Shown here one piece after another: positions 1 to 12,623 of a stretch of DNA of 64,000 bases. Origin of the DNA: Prinia subflava. Lineage: Eukaryota; Chordata; Aves; Passeriformes; Cisticolidae. The notes below the pieces were generated by a model. That model saw only the letters and a program-made list of their open reading frames with translations, was not told the DNA's origin and did no database searches. Position 1 is the stretch's first letter. Each line of letters starts with the position of its first letter. The stretch is taken from NCBI RefSeq assembly GCF_021018805.1, contig NC_086251.1, forward strand, positions 15,791,098 to 15,855,097, given 5' to 3'. The translations under genes were made by a program, and so were the position numbers.

Positions 1-3000
1 TTGTCGCTCCCAGGACCAGAGTTTGTGACCATGAGGCCACTCCTGTCTGAAGAGAGGATGTCAGTCACCCTGGTCAGATGGCCTACAGCAGACCCAGACT
101 ATAATGTCACTTGTCCTGTCCTCCCTTTGATCCTGACCCATAAATCCTTGGTCATCTCTCCATCCATCCCCAGGCAGAGCTCCATGCAGTGGCTCCATGC
201 ACTCCAGCTGCCCACTGCACTGACAAGACTCTGAGGAGCACCAAGGAGTTTCTGATGCTGGAAATACCTTCTCACTTGGCTGCACTGTGCCATGGTTTGT
301 CAGATGGAAGAGACAAGCCCCAACAAGTGCCAGGGGTAGCCTGGAGATGGCCATTCAGAAACTCCTTTGCCCTCTGGCTGCGTCCACTGCCCAATGCTTC
401 ACATACCTTTGGCTCTGGTGGTGTGAGCAGGGTTTCATAAGGAGACTGCGAGGAAACAAAACCCCTGGGTCAGGCTGTGGAAACTGGTGTAGTTCATGAG
501 AAGGCCACACCTGTTTCATTTCATTCTAAACACCTCATTCCAGCAGTCTGGCCTTGAGCCTGGGCCACAAGGGAACTGGCAGCTCATGACAATGGGGTGT
601 TGCATCTCTCCAGCCACCCAGCAGCCTCCTGCTCATCCCACCAATCCAGCAGCAATGGGCAAGAAAAGCACTGGGAATGGCTTAAAAGCCAAGACCAAAG
701 TCTTACAAAAGGGCTCTTTTCCACCCATCCTTTCCAGCAGTCACATTTCAGGCAGCAGGAAACCAGGAAAGTAGCAGCAGTGCGTGTGCTGCCCCTTCTT
801 CCCCTGGGGCAAAAGCAGGTCTATTTTGGGAACACTCCTCCCTTGCAGCCCAAGCCCCTTGGTGCCCTAATCTTACTGCCCCAGGTGACACAATACATCT
901 AAAATCACTGAGTCTGTCTCCTGCAGAGCATCACTCCCCGTCTCCCTAACTCCAGGAGTCTTAACTCCTCCTGGTCCACCCTTCACATGCCACATCCGCA
1001 CGTTTCCGTTCACCCTGACCTTCCCTCCCTCCCTCCCTTGTCTGATAGTCCTTCCCACACAAGCACCACATCCTTCCTGCCCCGGCCTCGCCACAAAGCT
1101 GGGTTTGTTCACTGAAGCAGATCAGAATGAAACATAAGCATGACCCTTTGAATCAAAGGATTAGGAGCAGTAAAGGAGAGAGCTGCCCATTTGAATATGT
1201 ACAAACACAAAGGGAGGAAGGTAGGGCCGCCTCAGGTTGCCCTGGAGGTCCCTCTGCTAGGTCTTGCTGGGCTCAGCCCTGCACTTTAGCCCACAGCCTC
1301 TGGGACTCTTCCATGACCAAAAAAACCCAACCTGGCACTGACTCTTTACAAACAACTAAGAAAAAAAGAAAGCAAATAAAAAGAAAAAGGGGAAACAGGC
1401 CCCTCAGAATGGGATGGTAATTGGGCTTACAAAGACTGCCTGCCCAGGGCACCAGGGGATGAGAAAGAGAATGCATCCAGGAAAAGCAGGATATATTCCC
1501 TCAAGGTAGTAGATATTTACATGAGCATACCTCATGATAGAGAAAGTCTGCATCCCAAAGGTTGTATGATCTAAATAGCAATATTGTAAATGTATTGGAT
1601 GAGGGAAGGAAACACTATCTCATTGTCCTGTATTATGCATGAGAAACAGCAGTGCAGAGGGATGGGATAACTTACTCGTATCACGGGAAAATCACACCAG
1701 AGCCAAGTCCCAAATCCCAATTCAGGGACTTAGTACAGAATAGCCTGTGGTTTTCTATTTTCTGTTAACAAAGAAAACAGTATTTTCCTGGATTTCAATC
1801 CCCAGTGATACTGCTGGATTTGCTGCCCAGTCGTGAAATATTCCAGGAGTGGGAAGAGCAGATGAAGCCCTAGTGAGTCATGAGTAGACACTGCCTCATT
1901 GTGCAACCTGGGCTGTGAGGGTCATGTTCAGCCCTCCAACTCGACCTCTGCTAGCAAGGCCAGACCCAAAATACCTTATGCCTTTTTACAAAATTCCAGT
2001 TTTGGTTCCATTGTGGGCGTTTTGCCCCCATTGTTTACTGGTTTCTTGGGGCTGTTAAGCCAAGCTTAACAAGAAAAATCAGCCACCACCTCTGCACAGC
2101 CTTGCAGGAACACAGCGCCAAACCAGGCGCGGCCCCACACTGCACAGGAACCCAGGGCTTTCAAGGCATCAGGAGAGGGGAGCTGTGTTCAAACATCCAG
2201 ATTGTTTAGCAGAGCTGACTCCATAAACACACACGCTTTTGATTGCAATCTGGCGACCACGAACACAAACCAGGGTTTCGCTCGCCCGCCGCCCCCTCAC
2301 TTTCTGACTCCAGGCATGGCGTGGCGGGGCAGGGCAGCCTCCCCCAGTGCACAGGCATGATGAAAGCTGGAAAAGGCAGTGGGGAAATTTCCTTAGCTCC
2401 CCTGGAGATACCCTTCCCCCTGTGCCTTTTATTTGCAGTCTGCCTGTTTGTGTAACTGCAGTCAGCCCGTGGGGGGACACCAGGCGAATCCTGCCAGGAG
2501 GCCCTCTTCCCATGGCTCTGGTGCAAGTCAGTTCCCAGCAGCCCCCAAACCTCAGCTCTCTGAAACCAGCACAAGCCAGTCACAGGAAGAAGCTCTGGAT
2601 AGGTTTTTTTTTTTTTCTAAAATGCATTTTCACCGTGGTTACTTTGGGAAAATGAAGCAGCTAACCCCTAAAGGTAGCGATGCCCAGGAGGTAGGAGGGT
2701 GCAGTGGGGAAAAGGGGCATCCCCTGTAGGCTGGCACAGCCACACTCCCAGCCCTCCCACCAAAATCGCTGCAGAAAGCTAAGTGGGAATGAGGGTTTTG
2801 AAAGAAAATGGAGAGCACACCTGATAAGGCTGAGGAAGAGGCTGCCAACAGGCCCCCCATCAGCTCAACCCAAGCCCAGCCCTCCTAAGCCATACCCCAT
2901 CTCCTTAAGGGCGGCCACCAGGCACGGGCTCTCCCTCCTGCTAGCTCCTGTGCTAAAGCCCACTCTTCCTCCCTTGGGAAAGGGCCCCACCTACGGGTGA

Positions 3001-5633
3001 AGGACCAAGGAGGAGCTCTTGGCCCCATCATCACACCTCGCTCCACTGGAGCTCAGACCAAGGGTCGTGGGGAAGAGCCAGGCTCGCTGAAGATGGGCTA
3101 AGGGGGAACAAGGGTGCCTTTGGTGCCATCTTCCAGCAGGTACACAGCAGAAAGCCAGGGGACACAAACCTAAAACCTGGTGGCCCAGATGTGGGAGGCA
3201 GGTTAGATGTTTGCAGGAAGGAAGAGCTGGGGAAGTGCAGACCTATCTATTGTACGAATGCAGCACAGACAGAAAATTACTCAGGACCTGCATCCCGGTG
3301 ACTTCTGGTAAGTTCACAACCCAGTATCAAACTCCAGGACCCTGACCACAGGTACAGTGTGCTGATGCCCAGAAATGTGTTCTGGGACTTGAGGGTCAAA
3401 TACAAAAAAGCTTGGGAAGCAGACTGTTCCCTGAGCTGCTTCAGGACTGCTTCATGGGGAAGTAAAGGATGCTGTAGAATCACCTGTGCCTCTCTGTCAA
3501 TCAGTCTGCACAGCAAATGTAGGTGTAGTTGTCTCCCCTGTAGACATCTAAGATTAGATGAACTCCACCCAAAGTGCATTTCTTAGGTTCAAGAATAGGT
3601 TAACCAAGTAATCAGAACTAGAAAACTCTGGTGCTGGGATAGAGGACAGAAGTGCTCTGGACCTGACTTCTGAACTAACAAGTTGTTGAAGGATAATATC
3701 CATGATCCTCTGTCACAGAATTTACAGATAAACTTTGGGGCCGTGGCTTCCAAATTAAGATAGCTGCCATGCAGAGTAAGTGATAAAAAAACCCCTTTAG
3801 ATTCTGTTTTATTTTTTCAGAGAAGGCCACAGCTGAGGGTGTCTGCACCTTCCCCAAGCCATCAGCTCCTTGACAAACAGCCCATTTCCTCTTCTGTCCC
3901 CATTCCTCCCAGGGCACCACAGAGCTCAACCAGCAGTGACAGACCATGCTGCAGATCACGGATGACTTGCTTTCTGGCAAGCAGACTCCACCTCCCCTTC
4001 TCCCTAGTGCTTGACACAAAGGACAAAGCAATGCCTGTACAAGCGTCACCAGTCCTTGATGCTTGGCTGATCAGCATCATCCCAGGCGGGGAAACATCGT
4101 AGTTTTTGCTGGAAGGGAGCAGGAGCAGCTCCCAGAAGCAGAATGCCCTGCTTTGTCCTGAAATGGAGCACAACCCTTTCACCCTTTGCCATGCTCCCAC
4201 CCGCCTTCCCAGCTCCCAACCTTCAGTCCTCTCAACACCCACAGTTTTTCCACTCTGCCACGAAGCCATGAGAAATTCCCTTCCAGAGGACTTTGTTCAA
4301 ATGGGTTTAAAAAAAAAAAAAAAAGAAGCAATTCCCTACCCCAGGCAAACAAGCTCCTTCTTTTCCCTATGAGGAAGAAGAATAATAGCAAACCCAGGGG
4401 AAAAAAAATAAACCCCAACAAACTATCCCCAAAGCCCACTGTAATCAAAAGAATAATTGCTCCAAGAGATTTAAGCCTACAGCTGAGTCACTAAAATGAA
4501 GAAACGTCTCCATATCTATAGAAAGCAAACCATTCTTGGGTCAGGCAGCAGAAATTCTCTACAGCCTTGTTAGAAGGAAAGAATAAAACAGCCAAATGTA
4601 ATTAACCATAGCCCCAGAAGAAAGGATGAAATCCCTGCAATTAACTACTTAAACTCATCTTTCCACTTATGAAAACAAATCCAGCTGCCTGCTTTCACCT
4701 TTCACCCACAGGGCTGCCACAGAAGTCTGTTACAAATACAAAATCACCTCTCTTTAGGGGTGCACTCACCTGCAGCAAGTGGTCCCACAACAGCTTTGCA
4801 GAAAATGTACAGGAGGGAGAATCTCTGCAGAGTGCAAACAGAACCCCTTTTCTTAGTCACCTTTTGTGGATGAACTGTTAGGGACTCTGCACTCTCTATG
4901 AAGTAGAGAGTGCAGAAGAATCTATGAATCTAAGAATCTATGTAGCCCTCAGCTGAACTACAGGAGTTATTTTCAAGCCAGGCATATTTCATCCACAATC
5001 CTGACCCAACTGATCAATTACCAGAAAACACCAATTAAGAAAGAAAAGAAAAGCATACAAAAATGAAAACACTTTTCAAATGGTTAAGATTATGACTGCT
5101 TGTGTTGATAAATTGGCTTATACTTCATCCTCGGGTAGTGAAATTTGCCTGCAAAGTTCTGGAAAACCAGGGAGGAAAATGTAGTACTTTGAAGAGAAGA
5201 GGAAGAGCTGGAGCTGGCGGTTACAGCTTAACAGCGGAGGTCAGGATCTGACACCCAAAAAATCCTATGCAAATCAGAACAAGACATTCAACTTCCTCGG
5301 GGCTCCCTTAATAAATAAGGGTTGACAAATATTATTCTAACAATGAAAACAATAACCAACCAGTTCTTAAGGTCAAATACATCAGTGGTAAACACAATAC
5401 AGAAGAATAATCCCAAAATTACATCAGCTGAGGAACTGAGACTGATTTCTGCTCCCCGCCTTGTATACAAAGCACTGCTAACATATGAATAATGCTGTCA
5501 ACAACACATGGGGAATGCTGGCCAGCTTTGTGGTGAGGGCAAGCAAAGAACACAGACTGGACAGAAATCCCCAGCTTTGCTCTTCCATGACACAGCAGAA
5601 AAGATTCTTTTCAATGGAAGGTGATTGGGTCAT

Positions 5634-5637
<4 letters not shown>

Positions 5638-5677
<40 letters not shown>
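5638..5677. repeat. Poly(A) tract, A40
   Basis: An uninterrupted run of 40 A residues sits directly at the left edge of a CpG-rich block. A tail of this length can come from a retroposed copy or from slippage. I saw no convincing target-site duplication and no recognisable parent sequence upstream. Confidence 0.9.
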
Positions 5678-5679
<2 letters not shown>

Positions 5680-5694
5680 AAGCGATTAGGCAGC

Positions 5695-6340
5695 TCCAAG
5701 TCCAGCTGGAGCCTTCCTGTACAATGTGGGAAGCAGGGAGGGAGGCTCGGCAGGCTGGGCCTCGGCCGTGTCCCCGGGCCACGGGCGCCCTTTCCCTCAG
5801 GGCGGTGCCGCAGCCGCAGGACACGGCGATGCTCGGGGGCCGTTCCGGGCACAGAGCTGCTGCCAGCCGAATTCCTGCCCTCCACCCACATCGGCCACAA
5901 CGCTAAAGCCCGGCGGACTGCTCCCCTGCTCATCGCACTGAAATCCGGCTGAGGAGCTGAGCACACCGGGGGCTGGCTGCAGCAAACGTCGCCACCAAGC
6001 ACCCAGAGCGGCTTTCTCAGCCTGAAGCTGCTGTTTGTCAAACCCTATCCCAGCGCGGGAGGGCTCCTCCCTTGCTAGCAAACCGCTGTGGTCTGTCCCG
6101 AGGGATGCGCAGACCCTCACGGAGAAGGGCGGTCAGGCAGGCAGACAGACAGACAGGCGGACAGAGAGGCGGACAGGCTGCCCTGCCCTGCCCAGCAGAG
6201 CGGCGGGCCGCAGTGCCCCCCGCAGGAGGCCCGGGGAACAGCCCCGGAGCCGGCTCCTGTCCACCCGCAGCTGCTTCACCTTCCCCGAATTCCGCGCAAG
6301 GTTCACTGCTCTCAGCCTTGTGCTGCACAGGCAAAGTTTA
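5695..6340. promoter_or_regulatory. Orphan CpG-rich block (candidate CpG island)
   Basis: CpG dinucleotides are frequent here, in clear contrast to both flanks. The block also holds an ACAG/GGCAGACA-type simple repeat at about 6131-6178. No coding exon could be tied to it. It may be the promoter of an unseen transcript (a lncRNA, an alternative SLC22A18 transcript or an antisense RNA). The short GC-driven ORFs inside it have no recognisable homology. The CpG enrichment is seen directly; the promoter role is inferred. Confidence 0.5.
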
Positions 6341-7873
6341 AGGTCCGGGAGCTTTCAAAGTGAGCGAGGAGCCTGGAAGCCAAGCCCCAGCATCCGAAAG
6401 TTAGACTGCTTTCAAGTCAATGTCCCTGACTATTTAAATGAAACAGGAGATTCTATCCCACTGCTGCTTTTCTATAAACCTGTGACTGATGCACACGCTG
6501 GAAAGTGAAACCCCTGAATTTTTGCTAGATAACTGCTGCTTCTATGTAGATGTTTAAATATGGCCCTATAACCAAAGCTGAGAACTGAGGTAACTTTTAC
6601 TTTCAGTTAACACATAAAGGTCTACAATCACTGTATTTGATTAAAAATAATACTTATTAAAACCAGCACTCAGCCAGCCATGTCTATAAACACTTTTAAA
6701 TGCTGATCAGTTAATATTATGCAGGTCTCCAATTTTAATTTTATGTAACTATGTAATAACTACAAAATGAATCCTCCTGGTCAATGTTGTGTCACTTGGC
6801 CAACACTGCCAAGGTACAGCAGCCAACAGGTTTTAGGGCTGCTCCCTAAGGTTACAAGGTTAAAGTGTTCTGCTCAACCTATGCAAGGATTTCACACACA
6901 AAAATGCATCACTGCAGCACCTTTGTGGATGTGGATGTGTATATATAATGTGCATGTGGATGCATAACGGGGTGCAGAGAGCAACATGTGACACCTCACA
7001 TCATAATCCACTGTGCCCCACACAAAACACCCAGGAGATGTATGACCAGGGCTCCACAGAGCTTATGGCACCAAGACAAGGATGAGAGTGACTTTCACCC
7101 TCTGTCCTATGCTGTAGAGTTATTTTAACCTGAGTCTGCAGAAACAAGTATCCACAGTAAGAGAAGCAGAGCAAAACAACAGCCTGAAAGTTCCCAAGGG
7201 ATGTTTTTCCCCTACCAGAGCAATGCTGGGGAATCCTCCAATGAGATTACAGCCACATGCACCTCACTGCCTGCAAAATTCTCTGACACACCGTACCATT
7301 TCTTTCCTTCTGCAGAATGTAAGAGAAGGTGACAGCCTGCTATGATGTGCCAGGCTGTGGAAAGTCAACATGGAATTGTCAGGTGTGTGCTTCATCTTGC
7401 TGTGACAGGGTTAGACCTCCTCACTCTCTTTCCTCACTGTCCCAGGCTTGCCTTCCCCTTTCCCATAGTTTTGCCCTATATCAAGCATCCCCCAAAGACA
7501 CTATTTTCTCCACCAGTTTCACAGTGCTCCTGATTTCCATTTCTCAGTTGTACAATATAATTTCTTAAAAGCTGTTTTTCAGCACACTCAGCTCCAAAAA
7601 CAAGACAATCAGAAGAAAGACAGAATCCACTTCTCAGTCCAGCTTGGTTTTGAACATATTTAAGTAGGCAGAAGGTGAGATTTTCAACAAGATCTAGAAA
7701 ACAGTGGGAGGATTCATTGTAGCAGCACGTAAAGCAAAATTTTGAGTTCTGGTATGGTCCTCTGCTGCCACCAGGAGTAAGACAGCATCAAAAGCTGTAG
7801 GGCAGCAAAATATCCCTTAGCAGCTCCCTCAATGATTGCAACAAAATCAATACCAAACAAGTGGGCCACTTAC

Positions 7874-8006
7874 CCGAATCTGGTGGACAGAACGCCTCCT
7901 AGGATAGAGCCAGCAATGATGCCCACTCCAAAGCAAAAGCCCAGCTTCCCCAAAGCACCAGCACGTTGGGAAGGAGTAGTCATGTCTGTAATAACCTTCT
8001 GAGCAC
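7874..8006 (-). CDS. SLC22A18: SLC22A18 coding exon, segment 5
   Basis: This 133 nt exon follows acceptor CCCCTGCAG and ends at donor GTAAGTGG. With the split Gly codon it reads [20 protein letters not shown] and [18 protein letters not shown]. The first part is the cytosolic stretch between segments 4 and 5 and the second is the glycine-rich segment 5. Similarity to human AAQMVITDLSAPEER and LGLCFGVGVILGSLLGG is clear. It ends on two bases of a codon, so at least one more exon must follow to the left. Confidence 0.92.
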
Positions 8007-11000
8007 CTGCAGGGGGGAAAATATCCCTTAAAAGAACCTTGCCACAGGGTTTGAGCAGATGTGCCAGCAGTTCCCATGGTTTTATTGCTAAGTCATTAAG
8101 AGCTTTTTGGTGGGGTTTTGTTGTTTTTTGTTTGTTTGTGGGTTTTGTTTGTTTGTTCCAATTAAAGCTTTTCTGGGCTAGCTTCTGGTTAGAGGCAGTT
8201 TCCCCAGCTTTTAATTTTCATACTTCGCATAGAAGAGGGCCTCCAAATAAGCACTGTCACTCTCCCCTGGGAGCCTCATTGTCCATCAGTATTGAACACA
8301 GCAGCCCTCCAGTCATGAGAAACAGAACCACTCAAACCACTTCACAAGTGACAGGAAGCATTATCAACTTGATTCCTCTTGCATGAGTTACATGGACTTC
8401 TAGTAGCTGAAGTTTATGTCTTTTACATCAAAAATACAGGAAACATGAGCCAAAACAGAACAGCTTGGTGGGTAATGGAAGGCATTTTTGTAATAATGTT
8501 TGATTTTTACCAGGATGCTCATTTTACCAGAATAAAGGGAAAAGTTTTCGTGTAAAATATCCTGGTTGCAAGAAGGCAGCTGAAAAGTCTGGGATAACAC
8601 TGCTGCCAGCAAGTGACTTGCACCCATGTCCGGATGATCAAGGCCAAACAATTTTCTCAAGATTATACAGGAAGATGGGCCTGGAGCTCAGACTAATAAG
8701 CACTGCCTTCCACAGGCAGCACACCTGCTGCTTCGTGTTCCCACCATTCCATCCCTGAGGAGCATTACATGTTCCTCCTGCCTTCCTTCATGCTGCTGAA
8801 CCTGTTGACTTCCACTAAAACAAGAAAACGGGGGAATCAGGCAGCAAAAGCAATTTGGAAAGCTACTCATCCCTGACTGCCCTTACCTGGTATCCCATGC
8901 ATGAACACTCCTGGCAGCCTGGAGAGGAAGAGGAGGGGGATGCTGGTGGAGAGGGACATAAGCAGGAAGAAGACGCTTGCAGATACACAGGAGAGAATTA
9001 AGGCTGCTCGGGCACCAAACTGATCTGCAAACCTGGTACAGAAATGGCACAAAGTTGTCAGTTTTCTATTTAGGGTAAAAATAATTTTTTTTAAAAAATG
9101 GCTTTTCAATAGTAAATCAGTTTTGCTCTTATTTAAGGGGAAAAAACAACACCACAACTAAACACGCTAACAAACAACCACAAACCCCCCAAGCCCCAGA
9201 ACACAAACAGGCAAAACCCACAGTCAGATCGGGTTTTGACCCAGCTCCAACTCTGTGCTGTAATTCAACTCCCAAAAGCCTAAAAAGCTTAAGTTGGACG
9301 AAGTCTGAGAGTACCACAGAAAGGGTTCTGAGCAACAGGGGCTGAGACAACCATAAACCAGGCCTTCGATAGAGTTTCTCATTGAAATTCCTCCTTCCTT
9401 CACTTTATCGAAGCTGCATATTACAGTTAGCAGATGAACATTACCGTGCATAGCAATTAGTTGTGCTTACACTAAGAGGAACAACCCCTAAAAAATGCCA
9501 GGGCTAGTCTACAAACAGCGCTCAGCTTAAGTCATTAAAAGGTTTTGTGTTGAGGGAGAAGTACAGGTCAAAACTTTGCTGTTCACATGTAAGCCAGGGC
9601 AGTTTACATTTGCTGTTTGTAACCTAAAGACCACGAATCATTACATTGTTGGTGTGGGGATTCTTTTTGTTTTACTTAGAAGTAAAGATAAAGTACTTTA
9701 TCTTTTCGTGTCTGTTTAGGAGCATCAAGCAAGAACACGAAAAGCTGAGCTAAGAAACACATTCTCTGTTATCCTCTTTCTCCCTATTTTCTATTTAATC
9801 TTTTCCTATGCTGACATCAAAGCAGTCTCATGTCTAGAAACATACTTTTAATCTCAAACCTACATTGCAAATTTTGGCTTCAATCTGGCAAAGGACACCT
9901 TCAGTCCCAGACAGATTCTGTTTGCCATTTTCCTTCCCTTCAGCAGATTGTGGATATTAGTTAATAACACACACAGAGGAGAACCAGATTTCAGATGGCA
10001 CCAGATGTAGGACAGAAATACTCTAGGTTTGTGTATTAATAGGAAAAGCATTAAAAGTGGGCCCTTTGTACCACCTCCATTCTTAGAAATGCATTTTCTG
10101 CCAAGCAGCAATGTAGAATCAAATGCTGTTATTTATTTGAAAATGCGTCCAAGGGCTGAGCTCAGATCCTCAAAGCTCCACACTCCATGTACCAAAGGAC
10201 CCTGTAGAGCTCCCAGTCTACGTCAGCCAAAAAAGTAAATTCCCTGCAGGTAAACTGAAGCACATTCCAGCTTCCCATCCATTTATTAATTTGTTGATCA
10301 GTAGCAGGACCAAGAAGAGAAGTTAGATTTTCTCAGTCTCATTTTAGTTTTCTGTCACTGAATTACACATATCTTTCAGGGTTTTATTTTTCCTGGTCTT
10401 TAGGAATGTATTCTCCCACCACTCAATTTTTTAGGGCTATTTACATTTCATTAGGAAGAGGAAAGTCTATTCCTTGGGGTAAAGAGGCAGAAAACCCAAG
10501 TCTTTTCCCCTCTTTCCTTATTTTGATAGCTGAGTTTACAGATATTCTTAAGAGAGTCTTAGAAGTTCCTAAAGGTCCGTGCAAGTCTGAATTTATATTC
10601 AACATGGATGCAGATTCAGCTGATGAAATGACAAGACCTCCAATTATTGTAATTGACAACTCTACTTACCATCAATAAATACCCTCCTTTTTTTTTGTTT
10701 CCCAGTTACAAGACATTTTTAAGGTTACACATGGTTATAAAACATTTGCAGGATTAAGCTGTTAGGACCTGGGCTCTGAGAACTCTGGTGGTTTAAGCCC
10801 ATTCCCAGGATATTGTTTTAAATGTGTATCATTAAAATGTAGCTAAGTTAATATGAAGGCTGCTTCCATGCTGCAGTATTTCTAATAATAGCATTTATTT
10901 TTCCCTCGCTCATTATGAAATCCTCAAACATTTCAACAGGACCACAAACCAGAACTAAATTATTTTTATGAAAGTGTAAAAATGCCTGGCCTTTTTCAGC

Positions 11001-12623
11001 TGTGTAAAGGGTCATGAGAATTATTCTCACTTACCTTCCAAAAATGTAACCTCCCATGAGCTGGAGGACACCAAAGATGGTCTGGAGATAGCCAAACCCC
11101 ACTGAATCCAAACCTAGGCTCTTTGCCAAGTACTAAAAATGAAAAAAAAAATCAGAAACACCAAACCCAACAAATAAGTGGAAAAGAAGCATGCTACATT
11201 TATGAATAAATATTTTAATATCTGTGCAGAGAGGATCACCACTGCAAACAACCACTACCTTCAGCTCCCCACCCCTACAGAGGAAATCTTTATTGGGCCA
11301 GACACTGGCAGCTTAATAAAGACCAAACATCTCTGTCCCACAGCCTGAAGGATAGGGAGATGTGATCAAAACCAACAATTTTGCACCAGGTGACAAGTTT
11401 GTATCACTGTTTACCTTTGCAGCTCAACACAGCTGAACATATTCAGCAACTGCTAAGGGGGCTAAGGGAAGTTTTAAATGCCTTCCTGCACCTGGAACAG
11501 CCCAGTCAGCCTCTGGGAGATGGCTATGGAAAAGTCTTGGGGCTGTTGTTTAATCAAGCAAGTCAGAATCGATGCAAGTACAACAGGAGCAAATATTGCC
11601 TTTACTGGATGGTGCACCCACAGCCTGAGCTTGCAAAAACACAGATGCACACCTTGAAGAACCAGTGGGCAGTTATTTCTGATTCATGTTTTTGTTGTGT
11701 CATGTTTTTGTTTAGCCTGGAGGTGCAGGGAGACCTTGTCTCTCTCTACAACTGCCTGAAAGGATTGGTAGGCAGGTGGGGTCAGTCTTTTCTCAGAAGT
11801 AACTAGCAATAGGACAAGAGGAAATGACCTCAACTTGTGCCAGGGATGGTTTAGCTTGGATATTGTGAAATGTTTCTGCACTGAGAGGATTGTCAAGCAC
11901 TGGAACGGAGTGCCCAGGGAAGTGGTGGAATTCCCATCATTGAATATATCTTAAAAATGTGTAGATGTGGCACTCAGGGACATGGTTTGGTGGGGGACTT
12001 GGCAGTGTTAGGTTTCTGATTGGACTTAAGGGTCTTTTTCAACCAAAACTCCTCACTGATTCTATAAAATCAGACAGAAGAATCCAGTAAGTGAGAAGCA
12101 ATGAATCCCACTGACTTTTTAAGCTGGGTAATTACACACTCAGAAAAATCCGCCTTTGATCTGAATCCTCTGCTTCCTGAGAGCTGCTGGATGGGTCACT
12201 CACACTCCAGGCAAGAAGACACAAACTACATCAGCTTCACCCAGAGCTCTCAGGCCAGGAAAGGGCTCTAGGTGCGACTGCAGCCCAAGTAACAAAGCAG
12301 CTTTTATGGCCTGGGTGTACCCTGGACAGAGACACAGCCTGCCTGTTTGGTAAGAATACCAAGCATTTCTTTCCGTTTCAGGAAAGTTTCAGTTTCCTCC
12401 CTCCTGGAAAACTACAGAGCCTGGCACTGAAGGAGATGTGCTGTGAAGCAAGAGAACCCGTACTCACAGGCATCACTCCCATCTGCATGAAGAGAAAGGT
12501 CAGGTCTAGGGCTGCGATCACATAGGCAACACGGATCACTTGTCTCCTTTTGGCCTCTCCCAGGGTCTCATTCCCCATTCCTGAGGCTTCCTCCTCACCT
12601 CCAGAGCTGTTTTTTTCATTCAT
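7874..12623 (-). CDS. SLC22A18: SLC22A18, MFS organic cation transporter-like, N-terminal half
   Basis: This is a multi-pass transporter of the major facilitator superfamily, also called ORCTL2 or TSSC5; the human protein is roughly 420 residues. Four coding exons are read on the minus strand: 12623-12468, 11132-11035, 9032-8887 and 8006-7874. Junction phases are 0, 2 and 1, and all agree. The 177 or so residues align along their length with my recollection of the human protein: a first membrane segment ending [10 protein letters not shown], then [19 protein letters not shown], the MFS motif A loop [12 protein letters not shown] between segments 2 and 3, [10 protein letters not shown] in segment 4, and [20 protein letters not shown] in segment 5. 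The last exon ends in phase 2, so the gene continues to the left, but no further exon was found. The next gene upstream is CDKN1C, divergently transcribed, as in mammals. Confidence 0.93.
8100..8162. repeat. GTTT-rich simple repeat
   Basis: Tandem GTTT/GTTTT units lie in the SLC22A18 intron between the exons at 7874-8006 and 8887-9032. It looks like an ordinary microsatellite. Confidence 0.8.
8887..9032 (-). CDS. SLC22A18: SLC22A18 coding exon, motif A to segment 4
   Basis: This 146 nt exon lies between acceptor TGTACCAG and donor GTAAGG. Its first base completes an Arg codon split with the previous exon. It carries [11 protein letters not shown], the MFS motif A loop (G-x-x-x-D-x-x-G-x-R) between segments 2 and 3, then segment 3 ([16 protein letters not shown]) and segment 4 with [12 protein letters not shown]. 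The human counterpart has RFADQRGARAALTLS and SRLPGALMHTLP. Confidence 0.93.
9033..11034 (-). other. SLC22A18: SLC22A18 intron, about 2.0 kb
   Basis: This intron lies between the motif A exon and the segment 2 exon. It is AT-rich, with no recognised repeat family and no exon-like sequence that I could support on either strand. Confidence 0.75.
11035..11132 (-). CDS. SLC22A18: SLC22A18 coding exon, segment 2
   Basis: This 98 nt exon starts in phase 0 after a T-rich acceptor ending TTTTTAG and ends before a GTAAGTGAG donor in phase 2. It encodes [16 protein letters not shown] and [16 protein letters not shown], corresponding to the loop after membrane segment 1 and to segment 2. Residue-by-residue similarity to the human exon is obvious, including GLDS, FGYLQT and FGVLQL. 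Confidence 0.92.
11133..12467 (-). other. SLC22A18: SLC22A18 intron with CR1 insertion
   Basis: This intron of about 1.3 kb follows the first coding exon. The middle part (about 11715-12066) is a CR1 LINE relic in the opposite orientation to the gene. The rest shows no recognisable feature. Confidence 0.8.
11715..12066 (+). mobile_element. CR1 LINE, 5'-truncated 3' end
   Basis: The stretch is colinear with the 3' untranslated end of avian CR1 elements. It contains GGAGACCTTGTCTCTCTCTA, then AGGACAAGAGGAAATGACCT, TGCCCAGGGAAGTGGTGGA, TGTGGCACTCAGGGACATGG and a terminal GATTCTAT-type tail. It lies inside an SLC22A18 intron, antisense to the gene. 5' truncation is normal for CR1. It is diverged and carries no intact reverse transcriptase. 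Confidence 0.92.

Larger units (their letters stand above)
1..7873. other. Non-coding DNA left of SLC22A18 exon 5
   Basis: This is the downstream side of the minus-strand SLC22A18 gene, so the remaining exons for membrane segments 6-12 would be expected here or further left. I searched the minus strand for splice donors followed by sequence resembling the rest of the protein and found none. What can be seen is ordinary AT/GC-mixed sequence, a T12 run near 2607, an A16 run at 4309-4324, a short AATCTATG-like repeat near 4918-4942, an A40 tract at 5638-5677 and a CpG-rich block at 5.7-6.3 kb. The ORFs here are short and match no family I recognise. Confidence 0.6.

Noticed and set aside
4770..4824. 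A well-formed 55-base minus-strand exon candidate with good acceptor and donor, in a phase compatible with SLC22A18 exon 5
   Set aside because: The translation (DSPSCTFSAKLLWDHLLQ in the needed phase) does not resemble the segment 5-6 region of SLC22A18. Treated as a chance pair of splice-like sites unless RNA reads support it.
5478..6508. Open frames across the A40 tract and the CpG block, including a 187-codon minus frame
   Set aside because: The minus frame reads a poly-Phe run from the A tract, and the others are GC-driven. No family similarity was seen.
7690..7790. Minus-strand acceptor-like site followed by a hydrophobic reading (FDAVLLLVAAEDHT)
   Set aside because: It has no matching donor before an in-frame stop and does not align with the expected transporter sequence.
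1..7873. PHLDA2, the expected left neighbour
   Set aside because: No PH-domain open frame is present in this interval. It should lie further left.
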